Notes: a model not told the origin generated them from the letters alone. 64,000 nt of DNA from Noviherbaspirillum pedocola (GCF_016632335.1 NZ_JAEPBG010000005.1:62001-126000); one strand, 5' to 3'. Numbered from the stretch's first letter, positions 44,229 to 53,690 are shown. Made by a program: numbers and translations.

Positions 44229-45260
44229 TCAGTGACGCGGCTGCGCGCTGCGCCGATTGCGCCGGCGAGCCGCATCCAGGTAATACTCGGTCGAGCGAGT
44301 ACGCTCCAGTCCGAGCAATTCACTCACCTGCTCCACCGATCCGGTCTCCAGCTCTCTGACCGCGAAGGTATTGCGCAGCGTGCGGCCACCGGAACGTGGC
44401 ATTTCCAGACCTGCGCGTTCGAAAGTCTTTCTCACTTGCCGATAAACAGTTGCCTTATCCAGCGGTTTGCCGCCAGCAAGTGAAGCCGGGAACAATAACT
44501 GGCCCAGAATTTCCAGCTTGCCGCGCTCTTCCACCCAGTTCATTACTTCACGTGCTGCGAAGGGACGCAGCAGCGTCTGGTGTTCCCGTGTCGTGCTGTG
44601 CGCGGATTCCGGACGCACTGTGACGACTACCGAACCATCCGCCGCAACGCTGCCGATATCCCGGATCTTCAGATGCATTGCTTCGGCCACGGTGAGCCCG
44701 GCGCCGAGCATCAGCGCCTGCATCGCGCGATCGCGCCGCCGTTTCCAGCCAGCCGCAGTCGGGTTCGCCACCGGTAGCGCGGCCATGAACGATTCGAGCT
44801 GCGCATCGTCCATCACCACCATGTCGAGGTCACGCCCCGAGCCGCCACTGGTGCGCAGCATCTGGAAAGCGCTGCTCTGGGCCGGGTTTGGAGAAATATC
44901 GAGGTGTTCGAACACCCTTTCGAGCATGCGCACATAGCGCACCCGAATCGTGCTTTTCAAATGTTCGACGACACCATTTTCGTCTGCATGCCTGGCATTG
45001 AGGAATTCGAGAATATCGGCATCGGAAATCGCCACCAAGGTTTTTCCGCGCTCGGCCATCCAGCGCACGAATTTTCCAAACATCAATGTATAGATGTGAA
45101 TGGTGGCGGGCCGTAATGGCGCCGGCTTTTTTCCTGGTTGCTGGTAGGTCGCGGACCGTCTGCCCAATTCCACGAATTCCGTCGATGCAATAAAGCTTTT
45201 GAACGGCGTCATTGGATCGGAAGACCAGAAATGCTTGGTATCGAATAGGGAATTTTTCAT
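44229..45260 (-). CDS. Tyrosine recombinase-like protein with degenerate active site
   Basis: A 343-aa protein with a SAM-like N-terminal DNA-binding domain (about 45-125) and a phage-integrase-type catalytic domain (about 145-340). The expected catalytic residues are largely lost. The first Arg in GLRxxE is Thr190 (GAGLTVAEAM), HxLRH reads RTLRN (Arg293, Arg296, Asn297), and the LGH position is LGL (Leu318). One Arg and a Tyr (STEYYLD, 326-327) remain. Normal strand exchange is therefore doubtful. It is next to the cyanophycin genes, in the same direction but separated by an AT-rich gap and a terminator. GATTCGAATC, a perfect palindrome, lies 15 bases before the start and could be an operator. 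Confidence 0.8.
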   Translation of the reverse strand: MKNSLFDTKHFWSSDPMTPFKSFIASTEFVELGRRSATYQQPGKKPAPLRPATIHIYTLMFGKFVRWMAERGKTLVAISDADILEFLNARHADENGVVEHLKSTIRVRYVRMLERVFEHLDISPNPAQSSAFQMLRTSGGSGRDLDMVVMDDAQLESFMAALPVANPTAAGWKRRRDRAMQALMLGAGLTVAEAMHLKIRDIGSVAADGSVVVTVRPESAHSTTREHQTLLRPFAAREVMNWVEERGKLEILGQLLFPASLAGGKPLDKATVYRQVRKTFERAGLEMPRSGGRTLRNTFAVRELETGSVEQVSELLGLERTRSTEYYLDAARRRNRRSAQPRH

Positions 45261-45728
45261 CACTTAACTCGAATGATTCGAATCGGGAGTGGAAATAATT
45301 TAGGAAATTTTTTTAAAACACAGCTACCACGATTATATGAATAAACGGTTAAATAGTCTAATAATATTGATGAGATTAGCGCCCTATCCTATTGTTTTAT
45401 ATCAATAAGGATAGGAAATTTAAATACCGGGTAACTGGATAATTTCGAGTCCGAGAATTGGAATTCCGATCTCGATTTTCATGTCTGGCTGCTGTGGAAT
45501 CGCTTTGATTTTCCAATTTAATTTGGAGGTCATTCTTCGGGCGTGGCCCTTTGTCCTGGCTGCAGGGGTTTTGTTTTTGGTTGTTTGTGCCTGCCTGTTT
45601 GATAGTTGCATTTTTCAGTTCTGACGGGAAACGGCGACCTGAGAAAAAGGGAAGGTTTCATCCGGATCGCGTACGAAAAAAAAGCGGCGCACTGCGCCGC
45701 TTTCGATCAAAAATGCGAGAACCGCTTT
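45261..45728. other. AT-rich gap between recombinase-like gene and cphA
   Basis: About 470 bases, markedly AT-rich from 45285 to 45420. It contains the palindrome GATTCGAATC (45275-45284), a hairpin at 45383-45415 (CCTATCCTATTG against CAATAAGGATAGG, one bulge) and the cphA terminator. A 63-codon minus-strand frame at 45420-45611 has no ribosome site and is not called. Confidence 0.6.
45676..45703 (-). terminator. Terminator of the cyanophycin synthetase operon
   Basis: An 11-bp stem AAAGCGGCGCA (45681-45691) pairs with TGCGCCGCTTT (45693-45703) and is followed on the minus strand by a run of eight T. It lies 25 bases past the cphA stop. Confidence 0.9.
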
Positions 45729-48302
45729 TCAGGCCGCTTGCGCCACCTTCCCGGCGATATAGGCCAATGCCTCATCAACCTGGTCCACGAGAATCAGGCA
45801 CAAGTCACCCTCGCCCACATTCTCGAGCGCCGTATCGATAGCAACGAACTCGCCCCGGATTTCCCTGATTTCGCTGGTGCGCTTTGCGCCCTGCAAGCCC
45901 TCGCGCAGCAAGGCGATCACTTCGCCATCCTCGCGCCCGCGCTGGCATTGGTCCTGATAGAGCAGGACTTCGTCGAAGACTTCGCCGAGTATCCGCGTCT
46001 GCTGACGGATATCCTCATCGCGCCTGTCCCCTGCCCCACTGATCACGACCGAGCGGCGCCGCGCTGGCATCGTGTTGACCGCCCCAACCAGCGCCAGCAT
46101 CGCGTCCGGGTTATGGCCGTAATCGGCGATCAGCGTCGCACCGCGGTAATTGAACAGATTGAAGCGGCCCGGCGCGTTGTCGGTGTCATTGGCAAAGCTG
46201 CGCAAACCCTCGCGGATCGCTGCCCAATCCGTATTGGCTGCCCAGGCTGCGGCCACGGAAGCCATCACGTTCTCGACCTGGAAGCCGATGGCGCCATTGC
46301 GGGTGATCGGCACCTGCGACAAGGCAAAGCGGTATTCGAACGAGCCTTGCGCAGCAACCAGCTCATTGTTGTCGATGAAAACCACCCGCTGACCCTGCGC
46401 ACGATGCGAGGTCATCAGCGGATTGTGCCGGTCGGCGGCGAAGAAGATCACCTCGCCCGGGCAATTGGCCGCCATTGCCGCGACGATCGGGTCGGCGGCA
46501 TTGAGCACTGCGTAGCCGCTGTCGGCCACGTTCTGCACGATGACCCGCTTCAACACCGCCAGGTCTTCGAGCGTGGTGATGTAGTTCAGGCCGAGATGAT
46601 CGCCGGTGCCGATATTGGTTACGACCGCGACCTGGCAGCGGTCGAAAGCCAGGCCTTCGCGCAGCACGCCGCCGCGCGCGGTTTCGAATACCGCGGCATC
46701 GACGTCCGGATGCAGCAACACATTGCGAGCGCTCTTCGGACCGCTGCAGTCGCCACTGTCGATACGCCTACCTTCGATGTACACGCCATCGGTGTTGGTC
46801 ATGCCCACGCGCAGCCCGGATTGGGTCAGCAGATGCGCGATCAGGCGCACCGTGGTGGTCTTGCCATTGGTGCCAGTGACGGCAATAACGGGGATGCGAC
46901 CATCGTCGCCATGCGCGAACATGTCCTCGATGATCGCTTCACCGACCGGGCGCGCCTTGCCATAGGAAGGCGCCAGGTGCATGCGCAGGCCGGGCGCGGC
47001 ATTGACCTCGACGATGCCACCGTCCTGCTCTTCGAGCGGACGCAGCACGCTGTCGCACACCATATCGACGCCGCAGATATCCAGGCCAACCATCTGCGCG
47101 GCTTCAATCGCACTCGCGGCGACGGCCGGATGCACATCATCGGTCACATCGGTCGCGGTGCCGCCGGTGGAGAGATTGGCGTTGTTGCGCAACATGACCC
47201 GCTCGCCGCGCGCCGGTACCGAGTCGGCGCTGTAACCCTGCGCAGCCAGACGGGCCAAGGCGATGTCGTCGAAGCGAATCTTGGTCAGCGAAGTCGAATG
47301 GCCGCTACCGCGGCGCGGATCGGCATTGACCGCATCAACCAGTTCCTTGACCGTGTGCACGCCGTCGCCGACCACTTGCGGCGGATCACGCCGCGCCGCC
47401 GCTACCAGTTTTCTACCCACCACCAGCAGGCGGAAATCATTGCCGGACAAGAACTGTTCGATGATGACTTCATCGCCATATTCCTGCGCGACGGCGATCG
47501 CCTTTTCCAGTCCTTCGCGGGTGTCGATATTGACGGTCACGCCCTTGCCCTGATTGCCGTCGCGGGGCTTGACCACGACCGGCAATCCAACCTGCAACGC
47601 CGCATCCCAGCCGCTGACCACGTCCGCGACGATGCGCCCACGCGGCACCGGCACGCCGGCCGCGGCCAGCAGCTTCTTGGTCAATTCCTTGTCCTGGGCG
47701 ATCGATTCGGCAATCGCGCTGGTCCGGTCCATTTCCGCGGCCTGGATACGGCGTTGCCGGCTGCCCCAGCCGAACATCACCATGCTGCCGCCGGTGAGGC
47801 GACGGTAAGGAATGTTGCGGGCGACAGCAGCATCGACAATCGAACCGGTGCTCGGGCCGAGTCGCACATCCTCATCGAGTTCGCGCAGTCGCGCCAGTGC
47901 GCCGTCGAGATCGAAGGTGCGATCTTCGCGCGCCGCCGCGATCAATTCCTGCGCCAGATCCAGCGCCAGGCGGCCGACTTCCTCTTCGCTGTATTCGACC
48001 ACTACCTGGAACACGCCGGCTTCCAACGTCGGCGTCACGCGGCTGAAGGTAACCGGGCAGCCGGCCTGCGCTTGTAGACCCAGCGCCGCGGCTTCGAGCA
48101 CATGGGCGACGCCGACATGGCTGCGGCCGCCACTGGCATGCAGCATGCCCAGCCCGGGAAAACGCGCGCGCACGCGGGTTTCGAAACCGGGCATTGCGTC
48201 GATGGCGCACTCGGCCGGTTCGCAATGCACCACCGCTTCAATCGAAGTGTGGTGGCTCCAGAGGTTCGGACCGCGCAAGGCGCGGATGCGGGAAACTTCC
48301 AT
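45729..48302 (-). CDS. cphA: Cyanophycin synthetase
   Basis: An 857-aa enzyme that builds the Asp-Arg polymer cyanophycin with ATP. The N-terminal domain (1-160) is followed by an ATP-grasp module that adds Asp (DRTSAIAESIAQDKELTKKLL, VVVKPRDGNQGKGV, EVNAAPGLRMH). A Mur-ligase-like module adds Arg, with P-loop VTGTNGKTTT at about residue 493, GTGDHLG and a C-terminal IADYGHNPDAM. All key motifs are intact. The ATG at 48302 (MEVSRIRALRGP) is preferred over one 54 bases upstream because AGGACG lies just before it. It is the second gene of the cphA'-cphA operon, 60 bases after cphA', with a strong terminator. Confidence 0.93.
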   Translation of the reverse strand: MEVSRIRALRGPNLWSHHTSIEAVVHCEPAECAIDAMPGFETRVRARFPGLGMLHASGGRSHVGVAHVLEAAALGLQAQAGCPVTFSRVTPTLEAGVFQVVVEYSEEEVGRLALDLAQELIAAAREDRTFDLDGALARLRELDEDVRLGPSTGSIVDAAVARNIPYRRLTGGSMVMFGWGSRQRRIQAAEMDRTSAIAESIAQDKELTKKLLAAAGVPVPRGRIVADVVSGWDAALQVGLPVVVKPRDGNQGKGVTVNIDTREGLEKAIAVAQEYGDEVIIEQFLSGNDFRLLVVGRKLVAAARRDPPQVVGDGVHTVKELVDAVNADPRRGSGHSTSLTKIRFDDIALARLAAQGYSADSVPARGERVMLRNNANLSTGGTATDVTDDVHPAVAASAIEAAQMVGLDICGVDMVCDSVLRPLEEQDGGIVEVNAAPGLRMHLAPSYGKARPVGEAIIEDMFAHGDDGRIPVIAVTGTNGKTTTVRLIAHLLTQSGLRVGMTNTDGVYIEGRRIDSGDCSGPKSARNVLLHPDVDAAVFETARGGVLREGLAFDRCQVAVVTNIGTGDHLGLNYITTLEDLAVLKRVIVQNVADSGYAVLNAADPIVAAMAANCPGEVIFFAADRHNPLMTSHRAQGQRVVFIDNNELVAAQGSFEYRFALSQVPITRNGAIGFQVENVMASVAAAWAANTDWAAIREGLRSFANDTDNAPGRFNLFNYRGATLIADYGHNPDAMLALVGAVNTMPARRRSVVISGAGDRRDEDIRQQTRILGEVFDEVLLYQDQCQRGREDGEVIALLREGLQGAKRTSEIREIRGEFVAIDTALENVGEGDLCLILVDQVDEALAYIAGKVAQAA

Positions 48303-48362
48303 AAACGTCCTGTCTGATAGGGGTACGCGATGCGTCTGAGTGTGAAGCTGAAACACGCGGCA

Positions 48363-50537
48363 TCAATGCCGCAGCGCGGCCACCGCGCTCTGCGCGGCAA
48401 AAGTGCGCATGCCAGCGCAAATCAATTCCGGGGAAACATTCAGCGCCCAGGCTGCGGCCACCGCCGCCAGCACGCTGTGCGGCGCCAGGTCGCCTGCTGC
48501 ATTGACCGAGCACGGCAACACGGCGGTTTCCATGCTGCCGTGGGCAAGCACGATATCGTCGCCGCGGCAAAACACGGTGCGACCACCATCGTCGCGGTGT
48601 GCGGCAATCGCACCTAAGCTTTCCGACAGTGCGTAAAAGATGACATCGCCGTCGCACAGCTCAGCCATTTCCACCGCCTGGTGATCTTCGGCATTCAGCA
48701 CCGCATAGCCGTCCGGCAGCACGACGTCGACCTGGGTGCGGATCACATTGAACATCTGCTCCGGAGTCCGGATATCGAAGTCCGCGAGGGCTTCGTAGCC
48801 AGCCACATCGGTGACGATGCCGACGCTGCAGCGGTCGTAGGACAGGCCTTCGGCCAGCAACTGGCGTGCGCCGTTTTCGATAATCGCTGCCTGCACCGAC
48901 CGGTTGATCAGCAGGCTTTGTCCGGCTTCCCAGTTGTCCGAAGGCTCGGCGCGCACGCGGCGCTGATTCAGGTAGAGACCTTCGGCACAGGCCAGGCCGA
49001 CGTGACGGCCCGCAACGCAAAGGATTTTGTCGATCAGTTGTGCAATACGTGTGGTATCGCGCGTACCCGTGATGCCGACGACCGGTATGCGGCCGTCTTC
49101 ATCTTCAGCGAACAAATGACTGACGATCTCGGTGCCGACCGGGCGTGGCTGGCCGCTCGCCGGCTTGGTGTGCGCCAGCAAGCCTGGGCCGGCATTGACT
49201 TCGATAATCGCGCCGCGCTGTTCGGTAAGTGGCCGAGAAATATCATCGACCACCAGGTCGACGCCGGCGATATCCAGACCGACGACACGCGCGGCCAGGC
49301 ACACGAGGGTTGCGGTATCCGGGTGCACTCGATCGGTCACGTCGAAAGCAACATTGCCGTTGCGCTGCAACTGAATTTTCTGGCCGGCTGCCGGCACGCT
49401 GTCGCCGGTGTAGCCCTGGCGCGCAAGCTGCAGCACCAGCTCATCGCTTTCTTCGAGCAGCATCGGCTCCAGCGGGAATTCCTCGTCCATGCCGCGGCGC
49501 GGGTCGGTGTTGATTTGGCTGTCAATCAGTTGAGCGATCGTCGATTTGCCGTCGCCAGTAACGGTCGCCGTTTCGCCGGCGGCAGCGGCCACCATTTTCT
49601 TCCCTACCACCAGCAAACGATGTTCGATGCCGGAAATCGATTGCTCGACGATGACGCCGCTGCCCTCGCGCTCAGCCAGCGCATAGGCTTCGATCACCTG
49701 TTCGCGGCTGACCAGGTCGAGCGACACACCGCGTCCATGGTTACCGTCATAGGGTTTGACCGCGACCGGCAGGCCGATATCCTGCGCCGCTTCCCAGGCT
49801 TCTTCGGGGCTGTCTACCAGCTGACCTTCGGGCACCGGCACGCCGCAGCTCTTGAGCAGCGACTTGGTCAGATCCTTGTCGCGCGAGATGCCTTCGGCAA
49901 TGGCGCTGGTGCGATCGGTTTCCGCGGTCCAGATGCGGCGCTGGCGCGCACCGTAGCCGAGCTGAACCAGGTTGCCGTCGGTAAGGCGGATGGCCGGGAT
50001 ACGGCGATCGGTCGCGGCATCGACGATATGTGCAGTGCTGGGACCCAGGCAAATGCGATCGACCATATCCCGCAGCGGCGCCAATGCGGCCTGTACATCG
50101 AAGGGACGATCCTCGATCGCCGCCATCAGCAGATCGCGCGCCGTTTGCAGCGCGGCGCGGCCCACCTCTTCCTGACGGGTGCGGAATGCGACCTTGTACA
50201 CGCCGCGTTCCGAGGTTTCACGCGCCTTGCCGAAGCCAACCGGCATGCCGGCCAGGCTCTGCAATTCCAGCGTGATGTGTTCAAGGATGTGCGCCGACCA
50301 AGTGCCGGTGCGCAGACGTTCGAGAAAACCGCCGCGTTCACCAATGCCGCAGCGATGTTCGATCAGGGTGGGGAGCCAGGCGGTAAGACGTTCGTACAAG
50401 CCTGGAATGGTGTTCGAGGGGAAGTCTTCCAGCGCGCCGATATCGACCCAAGCTTCGATTACCGGCCGATATGTCCAGATATTTGGACCGCGCAGGTAGT
50501 TTACCTTCTGTATTGCAATGTCTTTCTTCTTCATCAT
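48363..50537 (-). CDS. cphA': Cyanophycin synthetase paralogue CphA' with degenerate Mur-ligase P-loop
   Basis: A 724-aa paralogue aligned to CphA over its whole length. The ATP-grasp half is well conserved (DRTSAIAEGISRDKDLTKSLL, VAVKPYDGNHGRGV, EVNAGPGLLAH). In the Mur-ligase half the P-loop TGTNGKTT reads TGTRDTT, with the Lys gone, and about 130 residues of the C-terminus are missing, including the region matching IADYGHNPD. One active site is therefore probably lost. Related short forms, CphA2, use preformed beta-Asp-Arg dipeptides, and Burkholderiales pair CphA with CphA'. Adjacent ATGs at 50537 and 50534 are the likely starts; a longer frame begins at 50582. First gene of the operon. 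Confidence 0.88.
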   Translation of the reverse strand: MMKKKDIAIQKVNYLRGPNIWTYRPVIEAWVDIGALEDFPSNTIPGLYERLTAWLPTLIEHRCGIGERGGFLERLRTGTWSAHILEHITLELQSLAGMPVGFGKARETSERGVYKVAFRTRQEEVGRAALQTARDLLMAAIEDRPFDVQAALAPLRDMVDRICLGPSTAHIVDAATDRRIPAIRLTDGNLVQLGYGARQRRIWTAETDRTSAIAEGISRDKDLTKSLLKSCGVPVPEGQLVDSPEEAWEAAQDIGLPVAVKPYDGNHGRGVSLDLVSREQVIEAYALAEREGSGVIVEQSISGIEHRLLVVGKKMVAAAAGETATVTGDGKSTIAQLIDSQINTDPRRGMDEEFPLEPMLLEESDELVLQLARQGYTGDSVPAAGQKIQLQRNGNVAFDVTDRVHPDTATLVCLAARVVGLDIAGVDLVVDDISRPLTEQRGAIIEVNAGPGLLAHTKPASGQPRPVGTEIVSHLFAEDEDGRIPVVGITGTRDTTRIAQLIDKILCVAGRHVGLACAEGLYLNQRRVRAEPSDNWEAGQSLLINRSVQAAIIENGARQLLAEGLSYDRCSVGIVTDVAGYEALADFDIRTPEQMFNVIRTQVDVVLPDGYAVLNAEDHQAVEMAELCDGDVIFYALSESLGAIAAHRDDGGRTVFCRGDDIVLAHGSMETAVLPCSVNAAGDLAPHSVLAAVAAAWALNVSPELICAGMRTFAAQSAVAALRH

Positions 50538-50869
50538 CTCTGTTCTGTATCGGGCATCGCCCGTGGGCCACCGTTCCTCCACGGCGACATGGCCGGAAAT
50601 CCGCTCTGCAGACTCCCTGCACCATGTTTCGCTCCGGCATCCTCAGTGCAATCATCGACGCATCGGGTATACTTCGCACCCTTATTGCCCCGGCCTTGGC
50701 CGGACCCGGCAGCGCAAGTGCGAGAGAATACCGCAAATATTGCCTCCGGGATATTTACCCCGCCGCGCGCGCTGCCATATTCTGCGGCGACGCTACAAGG
50801 CAGGGACAAGGCAAGCCTTCCATACAACTCTGACCAGTCTCAACGGGCAAGTCCCAGGCAAGCAGCGCA
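50538..50869. promoter_or_regulatory. Divergent control region of cphA'-cphA and the ABC/DUF1854 genes
   Basis: About 330 bases with no gene separate the two divergent cyanophycin transcripts. It must hold both promoters, but I could not assign a convincing -10/-35 pair to either. Shared control of the two sides is plausible from the layout. Confidence 0.5.
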
Positions 50870-53137
50870 ATGTCCAACCCACCCAGCACCAGCTCTCACG
50901 ACGACTTACCGCAAGATTGGCGTGCGGATATCGAATCCCGATTGGCACCGGGAGAGAACGTAGTCACCTGGGTAACGGTTGACCTGAATTCCCGGCTGCA
51001 TTTCGCCAACGGGCTGGTCATCGTTACCGACCGCCGTATCCTTGCCCGTGCGCCCGACGATAAAGCCTGGCGCGACTGGCCGTTCCGCCCTGGCCTGAGC
51101 CTGCAGCATCACGACCATGCCGGCGTCGGCCACCTGGAATTGCTCGACGAAAACGGCCGCCTTGCTTCCTGGCGATTTACGCTAGGCATGAACCTTTTGG
51201 CAATGCGTCTGCTCGATCAGTTCCAGGTGCAAATGCAAAGCCATCTCGAAGGCATCACGCCCGAGGTCGACGACGAGGAGCTGTGTCCCAGCTGCAAGGC
51301 GCCACTCGAGCCCGATCAGGATGTCTGTCCGGTCTGCACCAAGGTCATCCACACGCCGCCATCGACATGGACGCTGTTCCGCCTGTGGCGCTTCGCCAGG
51401 CCGTATCGGATGCAGCTGCTGTCCGGTTTCATCCTGACGCTGCTCGGCACGGCGGCCAGCCTGGTGCCGCCGTATCTGACCATGCCGCTGGTCGACAAGA
51501 TCCTCATCCCTTACCAGAACGGCCATGCGATCGACACCAGCCTGGTGGCGCTGTACCTCGCCGGCCTGCTCGGCTCCTCGCTGCTGGCCTGGGGCCTGAC
51601 TTGGGCGAAGACCTATATTTTGGCGCTGGTGTCCGAGCGCATCGGTGCTGATTTGCGCACCAGTACCTATGAACATTTGTTACGGCTGTCACTGGAATAT
51701 TTCGGCGGCAAGCGCACTGGTGACCTGATGTCGCGCATCGGCAGCGAGAGCGACCGCATTTGCGTGTTTCTTTCGCTGCACCTGCTGGATTTCGCTACCG
51801 ATGTGCTGATGATCACGATGACGGCAGTCATTCTGTTCTCGATCAATCCGTGGCTGGCGCTGGTCACGCTGGTGCCCTTGCCGCTCATCGCTTACCTGAT
51901 TCATGTCGTCCGCGACCGCCTGCGCACTGGCTTCGAAAAGATCGACCGGGTCTGGGGCGAAGTCACCAATGTGCTTGCCGACACCATTCCCGGGATCCGC
52001 GTGGTGAAAGCCTTCGCCCAGGAACAGCGCGAAACGGCACGCTTTCGCGAAGCGAACCGGCATAACCTTGCGGTGAACGACCGCATCAACCGCATCTGGT
52101 CGCTGTTTTCGCCGACGGTATCGCTACTGACCGAAATTGGCCTGCTGGTGGTGTGGGCTTTCGGCATCTGGCAGGTGTCGCGCGGCGAAGTCACCGTCGG
52201 CACGCTGACCGCGTTCATCGCCTACATCAGCCGCTTTTATTCGCGCCTGGATTCGATGAGCCGCATCGTCTCGGTGACGCAGAAATCGGCGTCGGCCGCC
52301 AAGCGTATCTTCGACATCCTCGACCATGTTTCCGGCGTGCCCGATCCGGCCGAGCCGGTGCCGCTGACGAATGTGCGCGGCGGCATCGAGGTGCGCGACG
52401 TTGGTTTCCGCTACGGCAACCGGGCGGTGAACCGCGGCGTGAACCTGACGATCAAGCCAGGCGAAATGATCGGCCTGGTTGGCCACAGCGGTTCGGGCAA
52501 GAGCACGCTGGTGAATCTGATCTGCCGCTTCTATGACGTGGCCGAAGGTTCGATCCGGCTCGATGGCGTGGATATCCGTTCGTTTGCGGTCGCCGATTAC
52601 CGACGCAACATCGGCCTGGTGCTGCAGGAGCCTTTCCTGTTCTTCGGCACCATTGCCGAGAACATCGCCTACGGCAAGCCGGACGCGAGCCGCGAAGAAA
52701 TCGTCGCCGCCGCGCGCGCCGCGCATGCGCATGAATTCATCCTGCGCCTGCCGCACGGCTATGACTCGGTGGTCGGCGAACGCGGCCAGGGCCTGTCCGG
52801 CGGCGAGCGCCAGCGGATTTCGATCGCCCGGGCGCTGCTGATCGATCCGCGCATCTTGATCCTCGATGAAGCAACGTCTTCGGTCGACTCGGAAACCGAG
52901 AAGGAAATCCAGAAGGCGCTGGACAATCTCGTGCAGGGCCGCACCACGATCGCGATCGCGCACCGGCTGTCGACGCTGCAGCGCGCGGATCGCCTGGTGG
53001 TGATGGATCGCGGCCAGGTCGTGGAACAGGGACCGCACGATGAGCTGATGGCAAAACAGGGCGCGTATTACCGGCTGTACCAGGCGCAGGCGCGCAATGT
53101 CGACCGCGACATCGACGACCGGATGGAAAAGGAATGA
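50870..53137 (+). CDS. Cyanophycin-associated ABC exporter with N-terminal zinc ribbon
   Basis: A 755-aa fused ABC exporter. The first ~135 residues form a PH-like/YdbT-like beta-rich domain (VVTWVTVDLNSRLHFANGL, VIVTDRRILAR). A zinc ribbon follows with C139, C142, C153 and C156 (CPSC...CPVC). Six membrane helices span about 175-465. The nucleotide-binding domain has Walker A GHSGSGKST, Q-loop LVLQEPFLFF, signature LSGGERQR, Walker B ILILDEATSS and the AHRLS switch. It overlaps or abuts the DUF1854 gene and is divergent from cphA'. Proteins of this form are annotated as cyanophycin metabolism-associated by position; the substrate is unknown. Transport of amino acids or dipeptides is a guess. 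Confidence 0.9.
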   Translation: MSNPPSTSSHDDLPQDWRADIESRLAPGENVVTWVTVDLNSRLHFANGLVIVTDRRILARAPDDKAWRDWPFRPGLSLQHHDHAGVGHLELLDENGRLASWRFTLGMNLLAMRLLDQFQVQMQSHLEGITPEVDDEELCPSCKAPLEPDQDVCPVCTKVIHTPPSTWTLFRLWRFARPYRMQLLSGFILTLLGTAASLVPPYLTMPLVDKILIPYQNGHAIDTSLVALYLAGLLGSSLLAWGLTWAKTYILALVSERIGADLRTSTYEHLLRLSLEYFGGKRTGDLMSRIGSESDRICVFLSLHLLDFATDVLMITMTAVILFSINPWLALVTLVPLPLIAYLIHVVRDRLRTGFEKIDRVWGEVTNVLADTIPGIRVVKAFAQEQRETARFREANRHNLAVNDRINRIWSLFSPTVSLLTEIGLLVVWAFGIWQVSRGEVTVGTLTAFIAYISRFYSRLDSMSRIVSVTQKSASAAKRIFDILDHVSGVPDPAEPVPLTNVRGGIEVRDVGFRYGNRAVNRGVNLTIKPGEMIGLVGHSGSGKSTLVNLICRFYDVAEGSIRLDGVDIRSFAVADYRRNIGLVLQEPFLFFGTIAENIAYGKPDASREEIVAAARAAHAHEFILRLPHGYDSVVGERGQGLSGGERQRISIARALLIDPRILILDEATSSVDSETEKEIQKALDNLVQGRTTIAIAHRLSTLQRADRLVVMDRGQVVEQGPHDELMAKQGAYYRLYQAQARNVDRDIDDRMEKE

Positions 53138-53139
53138 GC

Positions 53140-53607
53140 ATGGAAAGCCGATTCGAACTCGAGCGCGATGCCTGGGGCAAGCTGGTGCTCACCGACGCGG
53201 CGGGCATGCGCCATGTTGGCGTGAGCGCGGTGCGGGCGTTTCCGATCGCCGCGCCCGACCAGGGTATTTCTCTGGTCACGGGTGACGGCAAGGAAGTCGT
53301 GTGGCTGGACCGCCTGGACGACTTGCCGGCGCCGCAGCGCGCGCTGGTGGAAGAAGAGTTGCAGAGCCGGGAATTCATGCCCGAAATCCGGGCGATTCGG
53401 AGCGTATCGACCTATGCGACGCCGTCGACCTGGCAAGTCGCAACAGACCGCGGCGACACCAGCCTGACGCTGCGCGGCGAAGAGGATATTCGCCGCATTA
53501 CGCATACGACGCTGCTGATCTCGGACAGCCATGGCATCCATTTCCTGATCCGTGACCTGAGCGCGCTGGACAGGCAGAGCAGGAAGATCCTGGATCGGTT
53601 CCTGTAA
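53140..53607 (+). CDS. DUF1854 protein, cyanophycin-associated
   Basis: A 155-aa soluble beta-rich protein matching DUF1854 (VRAFPIAAPDQGISLVTGDG, LLISDSHGIHFLIRDLSALD, ending SRKILDRFL). The family is known almost only as a partner of the ABC protein upstream. An ATG at 53134 overlaps the ABC stop, but AAAAGGA sits directly against it and six bases before the ATG at 53140, so the latter is preferred. Stable interaction with the exporter is plausible. The molecular role is unknown. Confidence 0.85.
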   Translation: MESRFELERDAWGKLVLTDAAGMRHVGVSAVRAFPIAAPDQGISLVTGDGKEVVWLDRLDDLPAPQRALVEEELQSREFMPEIRAIRSVSTYATPSTWQVATDRGDTSLTLRGEEDIRRITHTTLLISDSHGIHFLIRDLSALDRQSRKILDRFL

Positions 53608-53627
53608 GGCGACGAATGCAGGAACCC

Positions 53628-53686
53628 GTAGGGTGGGCGCAGCCCACGCGTTGATCGAACGACCGCGTGGGCTGCGCCCACCCTAC
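53628..53686. repeat. Perfect 23-bp palindrome (GTAGGGTGGGC type)
   Basis: Arms 53628-53650 and 53664-53686 are perfectly complementary over 23 bases with a 13-base loop; each begins or ends with GTAGGGTGGGC. It belongs to the same broad class as the 15960-15991 palindrome. It lies 20 bases past DUF1854 and may also help end transcription. Confidence 0.85.
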
Positions 53687-53690
53687 ACAA

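Noticed and set aside
45420-45611. 63-codon minus-strand frame in the AT-rich gap
   Set aside because: No ribosome site, Lys/Thr/Gln-rich without motif; the gap is better explained as regulatory DNA.
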